A model generated the notes under the pieces. That model did no database searches and was not told the DNA's origin. It was given only the letters and a program-made list of their open reading frames with translations. The position numbers were made by a program, and so were the translations under genes. A DNA stretch of 64,000 nt. It comes from Anaerolineae bacterium. Lineage in GTDB: Bacteria; Chloroflexota; Anaerolineae; Aggregatilineales; Phototrophicaceae. Of this stretch, positions 7,044 through 15,302 are shown one piece after another. Where the stretch lies: the NCBI GenBank assembly GCA_025055175.1, contig JANWYT010000015.1, positions 82,891 to 146,890 of the forward strand. The letters run 5' to 3'. Each line of letters opens with the position of its first letter. The first letter of the stretch is position 1.

Positions 7044-9750
7044 AGCGCAGCACATCCATCACGCGGGCGCACAGTGCGCCGCTAGCCGAAAGCAAAGTGG
7101 CGAAGAGAGCGATCAGCAAAGCAGAGACCAGCAGGGCTAAGGCCGCTAAACGGGCATCGGTGGGGAGAGGTATGGGCGTGCCGCCCAGGCCAGTCATCAG
7201 AGCCACGCCCAGGGCGCTCAGGCCGATCCCCAGCAGGGCGCTCAGCAAGCCGATCAGGCTGGCTTCTAGCAGCAGCACCCCTAGCGAGCGACGCGCCGAC
7301 AGGCCGATAGCGCGCAGAACGCCGATCTGCTTCTGGCGCTCCAGCGTGGCCAGGGCGACGGTATTGGCCATGATGACCGCCGCCGCCACCAACGACAGCA
7401 GTCCTACTAGCGTCGGTATAGCGGAGAATTGGGCGATGAGGCGGCTGATGAGCGTGTCGATGAAGCTCACGTCCAGGGCGATGATGGGCGGTATACGCAC
7501 CGCTGACAGACTCACCAGGGCTTGGTTGACGTGTTCGGGCGCGACTTGATAGGTGTACAGCGTGTAGAGCGGCTGCGCACTGCCTAAACTATCGGGAGGG
7601 ACGACCACGCTCACGCCGGCCAGGCCGCTGCTGAGAAAGGCCGCTCCACCGAGCTGCTCATTCCCCGTGAGGCCCACAATTTCAAAGCGCAGACGTTGGC
7701 CCTGAATGCTGTATTCTAGCACGCTGCCCACGCGCGCCCCCAGCACCCTGGCGAATTCCAAAGGAGCGACGAGGACAGGCTGGCCGCGATCTTCCAGGCG
7801 CAAGGTGCGCCCCTGACTCACAGGGGCCAGCGTCTCGTACAGGCGTGGATTGTCTGTATTCCATTGCGATAGTCCACCCAGGACGAATTGGGCCAACGCT
7901 TCAGCGTCGCCGCTTTGGGCCACCAGCATATCAACGTCCTGGCCATCGACGCGCAGCAAGCGGCCTTCGTAGGCCGAGAGGCGATTGCGCGCTTCTACGC
8001 CTGGCACGCCGTTGAGGGCGGCCCTCAGGGCAAAATCGCTCAGGCTCGCCCCCAGGCTGCCGAGCGCAATCGGGAAGACCAGGACGTTGCCGCCCACTTG
8101 GCGCGCCAGTTGCAGGTTGAGAATCTCGCGCGTACCTTCGCCGACGAAGGTGATGCTGCTGAGGGCGAACATACCCGCCGACAAGGCCAGGAGCGTAGTG
8201 GCGGTGCGCAGGCGCTGCGTCGATAGGTTGCGCAGGGCCAAGCGCAAATCGACCCAGCCAAAGCTGGGCAGCTTGCCCACCAGCCACACGATCACCCACA
8301 AAATAGCCACCAGCAGGGCCAACACCACGAAGCTGATCGCCACGCCTACCAACCCGCTGAGATACGGCACGAGCGGGTTGAAGCTGTTGGCCAAAGCGAA
8401 GGTGGGGCTGACGACTCCACCCACCAGTAGGCCCGCAACTAGGGTCAGGAAGACGCTCAGGAAGGCAGTTTGCAGGCAGCCCAGGCGCGGCAGACGCGCT
8501 TCGTTGGGGCGCAGGATGATGGCAGGGCGCACCTGTAGGGCCATCAGGATAGGCGCGACGCTGAAAGCCGCCGAAGTCACCAAGCCCAGCACCGCCCCAT
8601 AAGCCAGCGCCTCCGAATAGACGCGCCAGGGCAAGGCTTGCTGTAGGAAAACTTCGCCGTAGCGATTGACAAGGCCGCCTAGCAGCGCGCCAGCGGCGCA
8701 GCCCGCCGCCGTACCTAACGCCCCCAACAGCAGTCCCTCGGTCAGGAACAGGGCAGCTATTTGACGGGGTTGCAAGCCGATGGTCTTCAGGGCAGCAATC
8801 TCTTCTGTGCGGCGACGCACCAGCACCAGCAGCGTGTTCATGATCCCTACGCCGCCGATCAGCAGCGCGCCCAATCCCATGATGACGATGAAATCGCCCA
8901 AGACTTGAGCGATGACGCGGTTGCGCTCCAGCGCTGCCGAGAGCGTATCATAGCGAACTGAGCCACCTTCGCTGAAGCCCAATCGGCGCAGTGCTTCCAC
9001 AGCCTGGAACTCTTCCTCTCGCGACAACGGCGCAGGGAAAGCCACAGCCAGATTGTCGGGCCGAATGTTGGCGTTGATGGCCGCCTGCGCGTCGCTCAGG
9101 CTGAAGTAAGCGAAGCCGAAGAAAGCCGCGAACAAGTCGCGTATGCCGGCTTCGTTCTCGGTGGCCACGATCCCTGTCACCGTGAAGAGCGCCTCTGTGC
9201 CGCTGACGCGCACCGTGTCACCCAGTCGCAGACCCTGGTTGCGGGCCATGTTGTCGCTGATGACCACGCTGTTGGGCCGCTGGAACAAGTCGGCTAGTGG
9301 CACGCCTGGCGGATCGAGGGCCAGGATGGGGCCAGTGGGGGGATAGCTGGCAGGATCGATGTACAGCGTGCTGATGAATGACGGCCTGCCAAAGCTGACG
9401 CTGTCTACCGCTGCAATCTGGCGCGTGCCGCCGATGGCGAAGGCGCTCATCGTGCCGCCGCGCTCCTCTACCCAAGCGCGCACGGCGGCCAGCTCACGCG
9501 GGCTGAAGCGCCGCGCGCGTTCGTCGTCGACGAAGAAGTTAGCGAATTGACTGACGCTGCGTTTAGAGAAGCGCAGGTCGCCTTTGAGGTCGACGCGCAC
9601 GTTCTCCACCAGCGAGTCGCGGATAGCCAAGCCCAGGCTGCGCAGAGCGACCACGCTGGCCACCCCAGTCGCAATGCAGAAGATCGCCAGGGCGGCCCAG
9701 CGTCCGCCGCGCTGCACATTACGCCAGGCGAGATTCCAGGTGAAGCTCAT
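7036..9750 (-). CDS. Large FtsX/MacB-type ABC transporter permease
   Basis: A 904-residue permease with an N-terminal membrane anchor (MSFTWNLAWRNVQRGGRWA), a large extracytoplasmic MacB-like domain, then two FtsX modules (about 280-410 and 780-900), each with three to four membrane spans, and a second periplasmic domain between them. This is the AttF/AttG/LolCE-type layout of mechanotransmitting exporters, which act on lipids, lipoproteins or peptides. No ATPase partner is encoded nearby, so it must pair with one elsewhere. ATG 9750 is chosen because the N-terminal WNLAWRNV motif begins there; an upstream Met would add 13 unlikely residues. An AttH/CrtC-like lipocalin protein, the frequent companion of such permeases, lies far away at 32543-33694. 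Substrate unknown. Confidence 0.85.
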   Translation of the reverse strand: MSFTWNLAWRNVQRGGRWAALAIFCIATGVASVVALRSLGLAIRDSLVENVRVDLKGDLRFSKRSVSQFANFFVDDERARRFSPRELAAVRAWVEERGGTMSAFAIGGTRQIAAVDSVSFGRPSFISTLYIDPASYPPTGPILALDPPGVPLADLFQRPNSVVISDNMARNQGLRLGDTVRVSGTEALFTVTGIVATENEAGIRDLFAAFFGFAYFSLSDAQAAINANIRPDNLAVAFPAPLSREEEFQAVEALRRLGFSEGGSVRYDTLSAALERNRVIAQVLGDFIVIMGLGALLIGGVGIMNTLLVLVRRRTEEIAALKTIGLQPRQIAALFLTEGLLLGALGTAAGCAAGALLGGLVNRYGEVFLQQALPWRVYSEALAYGAVLGLVTSAAFSVAPILMALQVRPAIILRPNEARLPRLGCLQTAFLSVFLTLVAGLLVGGVVSPTFALANSFNPLVPYLSGLVGVAISFVVLALLVAILWVIVWLVGKLPSFGWVDLRLALRNLSTQRLRTATTLLALSAGMFALSSITFVGEGTREILNLQLARQVGGNVLVFPIALGSLGASLSDFALRAALNGVPGVEARNRLSAYEGRLLRVDGQDVDMLVAQSGDAEALAQFVLGGLSQWNTDNPRLYETLAPVSQGRTLRLEDRGQPVLVAPLEFARVLGARVGSVLEYSIQGQRLRFEIVGLTGNEQLGGAAFLSSGLAGVSVVVPPDSLGSAQPLYTLYTYQVAPEHVNQALVSLSAVRIPPIIALDVSFIDTLISRLIAQFSAIPTLVGLLSLVAAAVIMANTVALATLERQKQIGVLRAIGLSARRSLGVLLLEASLIGLLSALLGIGLSALGVALMTGLGGTPIPLPTDARLAALALLVSALLIALFATLLSASGALCARVMDVLRYE

Positions 9751-9868
9751 ATGAAGCACCGCCTTCGTCGTAGCCACACGCAGCTGCATTATACAACCAG
9801 ATCAGCGCCGGGCTGAGGCTAAAAAGAGCATACAGGGCCAACGCATGAATACTTATGACTCCTTTTGA

Positions 9869-9960
9869 TCCTCACACTCTATCTACCTCCTCTTGGGGAG
9901 AAGGGCCAAGAATGAGAGTTCTGAACAGATTTGAACCAAAGAGAGGCAGAAGATGAATCC
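9869..9960 (+). repeat. Dispersed intergenic repeat, copy A (shorter)
   Basis: This stretch shares GGAGAAGGGCCA, then GTTCTGAACAGATTTGA and a GAGAGG...GATGAAT end with copies at 34763-34889 (inverted) and 63645-63770. It lacks an internal block of roughly 35 bases present in the other two. It lies in the 304-bp gap 9751-10054, between the permease and amidohydrolase genes. Confidence 0.7.
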
Positions 9961-10011
9961 CTATAACAAAGGACAGCTGCTTTGGTCGTTCTGCGCACAT
10001 GAGGTGTGGTG

Positions 10012-10017
10012 TAGAAT
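10012..10017 (+). promoter_or_regulatory. Possible -10 box TAGAAT for the amidohydrolase gene
   Basis: GGTGTAGAATCG lies 38 bases before the chosen GTG start at 10055. The -35 region (TTCTGC at 9989-9994, 17-bp spacer) is weak. Confidence 0.35.
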
Positions 10018-10054
10018 CGTGCCGAATCCATATGCATTGACGAGAGCGAAACCC

Positions 10055-11239
10055 GTGAAGTACGATTTCTTGGCTGAAGCCCAGGCGCTAGCCGCACACG
10101 CTGTAAACCTGCGGCGCGACTTCCACCGTCATCCAGAGCTAGCTTTCCAAGAGCGGCGCACGGCTCAAGTCATCGCGGAGGAGCTGAGCAACCTGGGCCT
10201 GGAGGTGCAGACGGGCTTGGCCAAGACCGGCGTCGTGGCCATCCTAGAAGGCGCGCACGACGGCCCGACGATAGGCTATCGCGCCGACATGGACGCCCTG
10301 CCCATCCGCGAAGAGACGGGCCTAGATTTCACCTCCGTCCACGATGGAGTCATGCACGCTTGTGGTCACGACGGCCACATGGCGATTGCGCTCACGGTGG
10401 CGCGCTGGTTGGCAGATCATCGTCATGCGCTGCACGGACGGGTGAAGTTCATCTTCCAGCCGGGCGAGGAAGGGGCGGGCGGCGCTCTAGCTATGCTCAG
10501 GGAGGGTGCGCTGGACAATCCTGCGCCCGATGTCCTGCTGGGCCTGCATTTGTGGCAGCCCCTGCCTCTGGGCCGAGTGGGCTTGGCTGAAGGCGCAATC
10601 ATGAGCGGCTCGTCGACCTTCAGAATCGTCGTCAAGGGGCGCGGCGGCCACGCGGCCATGCCTCACACCACCGTCGATCCCGTCGCGTGCAGCGGCCAGC
10701 TCATCACTGCCCTGCACACCATCGTCGGACGACGGATGGACGCGATGGCTGGCGCTGTCGTCCTCTCAGTGACGGGCCTGCGCACCAGCAGCTATGCCCA
10801 CAACATCATCCCAGAGCAGGTGGAAATCATCGGCACATTCCGCACCTTCAATGCCTACACCAGCGAAATGCTGGAGCAGCACGTGCGCGACGTGAGTCGC
10901 TCAGTGTGCGAGTCGGTGGGCTGCACCGCTGAAGTCACGGTGCGCCATCTGACGATACCAGTCGTCAACGATCGCCAAGTGGTGCGCACCCTGCGCCAAA
11001 CTTTCGCTCAATTCCTGGGCGAGGACGCCCTGGACGCCGATGGGCGCACAATGGCCAGCGAAGACGTGGCCTATATGTTGGAAGACGTGCGCGGCGCATA
11101 TTTCTTGCTGGGCTGTTCCAATGCGAACCTCGTCTATGGCCACCATCATCCGCGCTTCGACATTGATGAACGCGCCCTGCCTCTGGGAGTAGCGCTCATG
11201 CTGGCCGCCATCGGCCATTATGTGCTTGAAGAACGCTAA
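10055..11239 (+). CDS. M20 family amidohydrolase (N-acyl-amino-acid / hippurate hydrolase type)
   Basis: A cytoplasmic metal-dependent amidohydrolase releasing an acyl group from N-acylated amino acids. Landmarks: LRRDFHRHPELAFQE near the N-terminus, YRADMDALPI, the metal-binding HACGHDGHMA, the catalytic GEEGAGGA, and the C-terminal GHHHPRFDID. Length from GTG 10055 is 394 residues, normal for the family. The reading frame extends upstream to ATG 9953, but that part lies in dispersed-repeat copy A and over a possible promoter, so I rejected it; TTG 10037 is a further alternative. The 3' end overlaps the convergent HEAT-repeat gene by 4 bp. Substrate cannot be read from the sequence. Confidence 0.9.
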   Translation: MKYDFLAEAQALAAHAVNLRRDFHRHPELAFQERRTAQVIAEELSNLGLEVQTGLAKTGVVAILEGAHDGPTIGYRADMDALPIREETGLDFTSVHDGVMHACGHDGHMAIALTVARWLADHRHALHGRVKFIFQPGEEGAGGALAMLREGALDNPAPDVLLGLHLWQPLPLGRVGLAEGAIMSGSSTFRIVVKGRGGHAAMPHTTVDPVACSGQLITALHTIVGRRMDAMAGAVVLSVTGLRTSSYAHNIIPEQVEIIGTFRTFNAYTSEMLEQHVRDVSRSVCESVGCTAEVTVRHLTIPVVNDRQVVRTLRQTFAQFLGEDALDADGRTMASEDVAYMLEDVRGAYFLLGCSNANLVYGHHHPRFDIDERALPLGVALMLAAIGHYVLEER

Positions 11240-11916
11240 ACCCTCCCCGCTGCCCAATGCGCCGCGACGCGCACTGCTTCATCCGCGTGAGTGAGCCAGG
11301 GCTGCAAATCAGCGGGTTGATAGCCCTGTCCCACCTGCCCCAGCGCTTCCAACAAATCGGCCAGCACGACAGGATCATCAGACGCGGGCAAGGCCGCCAA
11401 GAGGGCCTGGCCAGCGGCGCCGCCGCCGTTGAGCAGGGCTTGGCGCGCCGCGTAGCGCACGCCAGCGTCGGGATCGTCGCGCAAGCAGGCCGCTAGGGCG
11501 GGCCACACCTGTGGATCGAGGGCCTGGCCCAAGCTCTCAGCAGCTGCGGCGCGCACCACCGACTCAGGGTCGTCTAACGAGGCCAGCAGAGCAGACAGCG
11601 TCGTCTCATCCCAGCGACCCAGGGGCGCGAAGGCTCGCAAGCTAACGCAGGCTAGCGCACGCGCTTCGGCGTCCACGTCGCGCAGGCCACCTAGCAGAGC
11701 GGCGTAGGCGCGCGCGTCGGCGTGTTCGGCCAAGATAGCCAGCGCTTCGTAGGCGCGCAGGCGCACACCAGCATCAGGATCGGCGCAGGCCAGGCTGAGG
11801 GCGGGGACGGCGACGGGTTGACGCAGCCGTCCGAGCTGCCAAGCGCAGTTGCGACGCACGTCGGCTTCAGCGTGGGTCAACAGATCGTTCAGCAGTGCGC
11901 TGACGTCGTAATCCAC
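11236..11916 (-). CDS. HEAT-repeat protein
   Basis: 226 residues made of about six helical HEAT/PBS-lyase-like repeats, for example DPDAGVRLRAYEALAILAE, then DPESVVRAAAAESLGQAL and DPDAGVRYAARQALLNG, each starting with an Asp-Pro turn. Such proteins are scaffolds or, in a subset, handle tetrapyrroles. Start GTG 11916 lies two bases after the stop of the upstream metallo-beta-lactamase/rhodanese gene, so the two are almost certainly co-translated. It may assist that enzyme, but this is only inferred from position. Confidence 0.85.
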   Translation of the reverse strand: MDYDVSALLNDLLTHAEADVRRNCAWQLGRLRQPVAVPALSLACADPDAGVRLRAYEALAILAEHADARAYAALLGGLRDVDAEARALACVSLRAFAPLGRWDETTLSALLASLDDPESVVRAAAAESLGQALDPQVWPALAACLRDDPDAGVRYAARQALLNGGGAAGQALLAALPASDDPVVLADLLEALGQVGQGYQPADLQPWLTHADEAVRVAAHWAAGRV

Positions 11917-11918
11917 GC

Positions 11919-13304
11919 TCAGGCTTCCACGACAGGCAAGCCAGCCGCCTGCCAGGCGTCAATGCCGCCGGCCATGTTGGCCACATTGCTAAAGCCGGCC
12001 CGTTGCAGCAGGCTGACGACGACCTGGGAGCGCACGCCGCCGCCGCAGTGGACGACCAGCGTCTCGTTGCGCGGCAGCTTGTCCAAGTGACGCAAGACAT
12101 CGCCCATGTGGATATGCGTCGCTCCGTCGATGCGGCGCGCGCGGTGTTCTTCCAGGCTGCGCACATCCAGCAACTTGAGCTTGGCTTCGCGAGCTTGGTT
12201 GGGCGCGATCTGCCAGATGACGCCCGTCGCGTCCTTCACTGCGCTGGGGCTGAAGACGCCACGCACGTTGTCGACGCCAATCGAACGCAAGGCAGTGATG
12301 ACCGTCGGCACGTCTTGCTCGTAGGCGATGAAGTAGACGGGCGACTCGTAGTCTACATACCAGCCCAGGTAGGTACAAAAGCTGGTTTCGTTGATAGGGA
12401 TGTTGATCGTGCCGCGCACATGGCCATGCGCAAAATCCTCCAACGGGCGTGTGTCGATCACCAGGGCGCGCGAGGGCAGGTCGGCTTCCATCCAAGCGTG
12501 GTTGAGGATGACGGGTAGCTCTTTGAGCAGAGCAGCGCCGCGCTTGTTGACTTTCTTCATTTGAGCGAAGTAGCGCGGTGGCTCTGGCTGACCGCTCAGC
12601 AGCCAGGCGGCGAAGCCGTCTTCGTCGTTGAACTGGAAGGCTGGATTGACCAGTTTTTCGTAGCCCAAAGTCGTAGAAGGCACAGCGCCGAGAGCCTTGC
12701 CGCAGGCGCTGCCCGCCCCATGCCCAGGGAAAATTTGCAGATAGTCGGGCAAAGCCTTGAAGCGCTCCACATTGCGGAACTGCTGGCGCGCGCCGCCCTC
12801 GGCGCTGCCGTCGTGCAACACAACTTTGTCCAGCAGGTCGGGGCGACCCACATCGCCGACGAACAAGAAGTCGCCAGTGAAGACACCCAGCGGCACGCGG
12901 CTGGCGGCGGTATCCGTCACCATGTAGACGACGTGTTCTGGCGTGTGGCCTGGCGTGTGCATGACCTCCATTTTCACTGCGCCGATCATGAAGCTATCGC
13001 CTTCGCGCACCAGCAGCACGCGGTCGCCGACGGGACGCATGTACTGCCACTCTGCGCCGCCCTCGGCGCTGAGGACTTGCACGGCGTTGGTGGCGTAGGC
13101 CAACTCACGAGCGCCGCTCACAAAATCGGCGTGGATGTGCGTCTCGGCGACGTGGGTGATCTTCAGGCCGTGCTGCGCCGCTGCTTGCAGGTAAGGCCGA
13201 ATGTCGCGAGCAGGGTCGATCACCAGGGCCACGCCTGCCCCAGGGCAGCCCACCATATAAGAAGCCTGCGCCAGACGCTCATCGTAGAAATACTTCATCA
13301 GCAT
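11919..13304 (-). CDS. Metallo-beta-lactamase fold hydrolase with two rhodanese domains (persulfide-dioxygenase-like)
   Basis: Residues 1-245 are an MBL-fold domain of the ETHE1/glyoxalase II type: VAETHIHADFVSGARELA carries HxHxD (the usual next His is Phe here), followed by HTPGHTPEHVVY, VFTGDFLFVGDVGRPD and IFPGHGAGSACGK. Two rhodanese modules follow: the first (VIDTRPLEDFAHGHVRG) lacks an active-site Cys, the second has VVHCGGGVRSQVV with Cys. This layout is known in enzymes that oxidise glutathione persulfide or process sulfane sulfur. Replacement of the second-site His by Phe fits the mononuclear-iron dioxygenase group rather than dinuclear hydrolases. ATG 13304 has GAGGGA 10 bases upstream. 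The leader contains a predicted pseudoknot (13336-13400). Confidence 0.87.
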   Translation of the reverse strand: MLMKYFYDERLAQASYMVGCPGAGVALVIDPARDIRPYLQAAAQHGLKITHVAETHIHADFVSGARELAYATNAVQVLSAEGGAEWQYMRPVGDRVLLVREGDSFMIGAVKMEVMHTPGHTPEHVVYMVTDTAASRVPLGVFTGDFLFVGDVGRPDLLDKVVLHDGSAEGGARQQFRNVERFKALPDYLQIFPGHGAGSACGKALGAVPSTTLGYEKLVNPAFQFNDEDGFAAWLLSGQPEPPRYFAQMKKVNKRGAALLKELPVILNHAWMEADLPSRALVIDTRPLEDFAHGHVRGTINIPINETSFCTYLGWYVDYESPVYFIAYEQDVPTVITALRSIGVDNVRGVFSPSAVKDATGVIWQIAPNQAREAKLKLLDVRSLEEHRARRIDGATHIHMGDVLRHLDKLPRNETLVVHCGGGVRSQVVVSLLQRAGFSNVANMAGGIDAWQAAGLPVVEA

Positions 13305-13335
13305 TGTTCACTGTCCCTCAGTAGAGCCATTCCAT

Positions 13336-13400
13336 GCGGTTGCTACGGTCTCAGAAGCGAGCAACCGCCACGATCTTACCCGCTTCTGACGGTGGCGTTG
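13336..13400 (-). promoter_or_regulatory. Predicted H-type pseudoknot / candidate riboswitch in the leader of the persulfide-dioxygenase-like gene
   Basis: Read on the minus strand: CAGAAGCG (13388-13381), 12-base loop, GCGGTTGCT (13368-13360), directly CGCTTCTG (13359-13352), 7-base loop, AGCAACCGC (13344-13336). The first and third segments pair perfectly over 8 bp, the second and fourth over 9 bp, giving the interleaved order of an H-type pseudoknot. In addition CAACGCCAC (13400-13392) can pair with GTGGCGGTTG (13371-13362) with one bulged G, which would compete with the second stem. The structure ends 31 bases before the start codon, and the ribosome site (13319-13314) follows it. There is no U-tract, so it is not an intrinsic terminator. 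I do not recognise a known riboswitch class. Confidence 0.5.
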
Positions 13401-13435
13401 GCCTATGGCGAGCTTAAGCCTGGGCTTTGTGGTAG

Positions 13436-13987
13436 CTAGGTAGCGATAGGCTTGGCCAGGAAAGCGCTGTAGCCTGATTCAGGATCATTGCGCACGACTA
13501 GGGTGCGCTGACCACCGGCGTGATTGACCCCGGCCATCTTGTAGGCTTTGGCAGGGCGGCCTTCGCTGTCTAGGCGATTCGACCAGTAGACGAAGTCGCC
13601 ACGCTGCCAGATGAACAGCACGGGAATGTCGTCGATGACGATCTCGATGCGGCGGCGCGAGAAGTCGTCGAAGCGCGGCGGATCGAACCAGGGAATCCAG
13701 GTGCCGGCAGCTTGCTCCGTCTTCAACGAGACGTGGCTTTGACCCAGGATATCGCGAGTGTCGCGCGGCGTCTCGCGGTTGATGAAGCGGATGATCTTGT
13801 CGGTGGTGTTGAACAGGGTGATGATCTCGGTGACGGGCATAGCATCTCTCAGGGCGATGGATGTACTTTGGACAGCGCCGACGGCGGCGTTTGCCCCTTC
13901 GCCGATCAGCTGTACGGAACGGGCCACGCCTTCGCCGATGATGGAGAGGACTTTCCAGACGGTGATAGGCTGATTGTTTTCGCTCAT
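13436..13987 (-). CDS. Hypothetical protein, 183 aa
   Basis: I do not recognise a family. The N-terminal 50 residues (KVLSIIGEGVARSVQLIGEG, then AAVGAVQST) are Gly/Ala/Val-rich and amphipathic, and might lie on a membrane or pack as a helix. The rest (about 75-183) reads as a small beta-rich domain: DILGQSHVSLKTEQAAGTWI, then RRRIEIVIDDIPVLFIWQRG and DFVYWSNRLDSEG, ending AGGQRTLVVRNDPESGY. No Cys, no signal peptide. It stands alone; upstream a -10 box TACAAT (minus strand, 14028-14023) lies in the short gap shared with the divergent rhomboid gene. Confidence 0.7.
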   Translation of the reverse strand: MSENNQPITVWKVLSIIGEGVARSVQLIGEGANAAVGAVQSTSIALRDAMPVTEIITLFNTTDKIIRFINRETPRDTRDILGQSHVSLKTEQAAGTWIPWFDPPRFDDFSRRRIEIVIDDIPVLFIWQRGDFVYWSNRLDSEGRPAKAYKMAGVNHAGGQRTLVVRNDPESGYSAFLAKPIAT

Positions 13988-14084
13988 AAGCGGCCTTGCT
14001 ACTGTTCATCTCATTTACCGCTATTGTACGTTAAAATGCTGCCAGGGTTGCGTGACCCTCGTCCCACAGCACAAGGACTCGCCA

Positions 14085-14960
14085 ATGTCTCATCCGCTCT
14101 ACGACGACGCGCCGCGCCGCGAGTCGCACCCACTCAGTGATCCGCCGCCCAAGCCCAAACCGCCGCGCGGCACTATCGTCTTGGCCGAACGCGACGCCGT
14201 ACTAACCCTCATCCTCGTCGTCGTCAACGTCGCCCTGTTCATTCTGATGAGCCTGCAAGAGCCGACGCGCTGCCAAGTGGTCAGTCGCTTCCGCTGGATC
14301 GAAGCACCCCTCTTCTGCGCAGGCGCGCTCTTCCCGACGGAAGTCTTCGCCGAGGGCGCGCTCTACCGCCTGGTGACAGCGATGTTCCTGCACGGCAGCC
14401 TGCCCCATCTAGTCTTCAACATGTTCGCGTTGTACTACTTGGGCAGCGACGTAGAGCGCACCTTTGGGCGCTGGCGCTTCCTGGTGCTTTACCTGCTGGG
14501 CGGGCTGGGCGGCTCGGTGCTGAGCGCTGGGATCGGCGACTACGACGTCGCCAGCGTAGGCGCGTCCGGCGCGATCTTCGCGATCTGGGGGGCGCAAGCC
14601 CTGCACGCCTACCGCCACCGCGCGCTGATGGGCGACTTCGCGCGCCAAATCCTACAAAATTCAGCCTTCTTCCTGCTAGCTAACCTGGCCATTGGCTTCA
14701 TGCCCGGCAGCCGCATTGACAACTGGGGTCATATCGGCGGACTGCTGGGCGGCCTAGCCCTGGCCTGGCTTGTCGGCCCGCGCTACCAACTACGCATTGT
14801 CGGTACGCCAGAGGAAGGGCGGGTGCGCATGCAGGCCATCGATGCGCAGCCCTTCCATCTGGGCGAGCAGACCACCCTAGCGCGCCTAGGCTTCTACACG
14901 TTCGGGCTGCTGCTGATCTTGTTCATAGGCTGGGTGGGCTACGGCCTGAGCTTGTTCTAG
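14085..14960 (+). CDS. Rhomboid family intramembrane serine protease
   Basis: A membrane protease that cuts transmembrane helices of substrate proteins. After a Pro-rich cytoplasmic stretch (about 1-35) come six hydrophobic segments. HGSLPHLVFNMFALYYLG is the conserved loop and helix 2 with the His and Asn of the oxyanion region; VGASGAIFAIWG holds the catalytic Ser in GxSG; NWGHIGGLLGG holds the catalytic His. ATG 14085 is preceded by AAGGA 8 bases upstream; the frame is open earlier, but that part overlaps the upstream promoter region. 291 residues. The final 75 bp overlap the convergent DUF2304 gene, an unusually long overlap for this window. Confidence 0.92.
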   Translation: MSHPLYDDAPRRESHPLSDPPPKPKPPRGTIVLAERDAVLTLILVVVNVALFILMSLQEPTRCQVVSRFRWIEAPLFCAGALFPTEVFAEGALYRLVTAMFLHGSLPHLVFNMFALYYLGSDVERTFGRWRFLVLYLLGGLGGSVLSAGIGDYDVASVGASGAIFAIWGAQALHAYRHRALMGDFARQILQNSAFFLLANLAIGFMPGSRIDNWGHIGGLLGGLALAWLVGPRYQLRIVGTPEEGRVRMQAIDAQPFHLGEQTTLARLGFYTFGLLLILFIGWVGYGLSLF

Positions 14961-15302
14961 ACGTTGGAGCTGTTGGCGCAGCAGGGCCACTTCCTGGGCT
15001 AGGCGCTTGCTCTCCTGAGTCAGACGCGTAATCACAGTGGAGAAGTACAGCAAAAGGCCGAAGATGAACAGCAGCGCCAGCAGGAACAGCAAGTTAGGCG
15101 GATAGGCGATCCCCACCAGGGCCGCTAGGCCGTGCAGCAGCTCGCGCCAGGCGGCAACGACGATCATCGCCACCGCCACGAACAGCCACAGCAGCGAATA
15201 ATCCTCGCGCAGACGACGGCGGCGCACCAGCTCTAGCACCAGTAGGAAGGCAGCCAAAGCAGCCAGCACCGCCAACACGACGGATCGATCCATCTCGCTC
15301 AT
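14886..15302 (-). CDS. DUF2304 family membrane protein
   Basis: 138 residues: three hydrophobic segments (VVLAVLAALAAFLLVLEL; then YSLLWLFVAVAMIVVAAW; then PPNLLFLLALLFIFGLLLYF) followed by a coiled coil of about 40 residues (TRLTQESKRLAQEVALLRQQ) and a polar Gln-rich tail. The pattern RRRLREDYSLLWL with PPNLLF is characteristic of DUF2304, often found next to glycan-assembly genes. Start ATG 15302 overlaps the upstream flippase-like gene stop as ATGA, so they form an operon; a role accompanying that transporter is inferred. The coding tail runs opposite the rhomboid C-terminus. Confidence 0.83.
   Translation of the reverse strand: MSEMDRSVVLAVLAALAAFLLVLELVRRRRLREDYSLLWLFVAVAMIVVAAWRELLHGLAALVGIAYPPNLLFLLALLFIFGLLLYFSTVITRLTQESKRLAQEVALLRQQLQRLEQAQAVAHPAYEQDQQQPERVEA

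Noticed and set aside
13336..13400. Hairpin region considered as an intrinsic terminator for the upstream hypothetical gene
   Set aside because: No U-tract follows either stem, and the structure lies within a leader just before a ribosome site.
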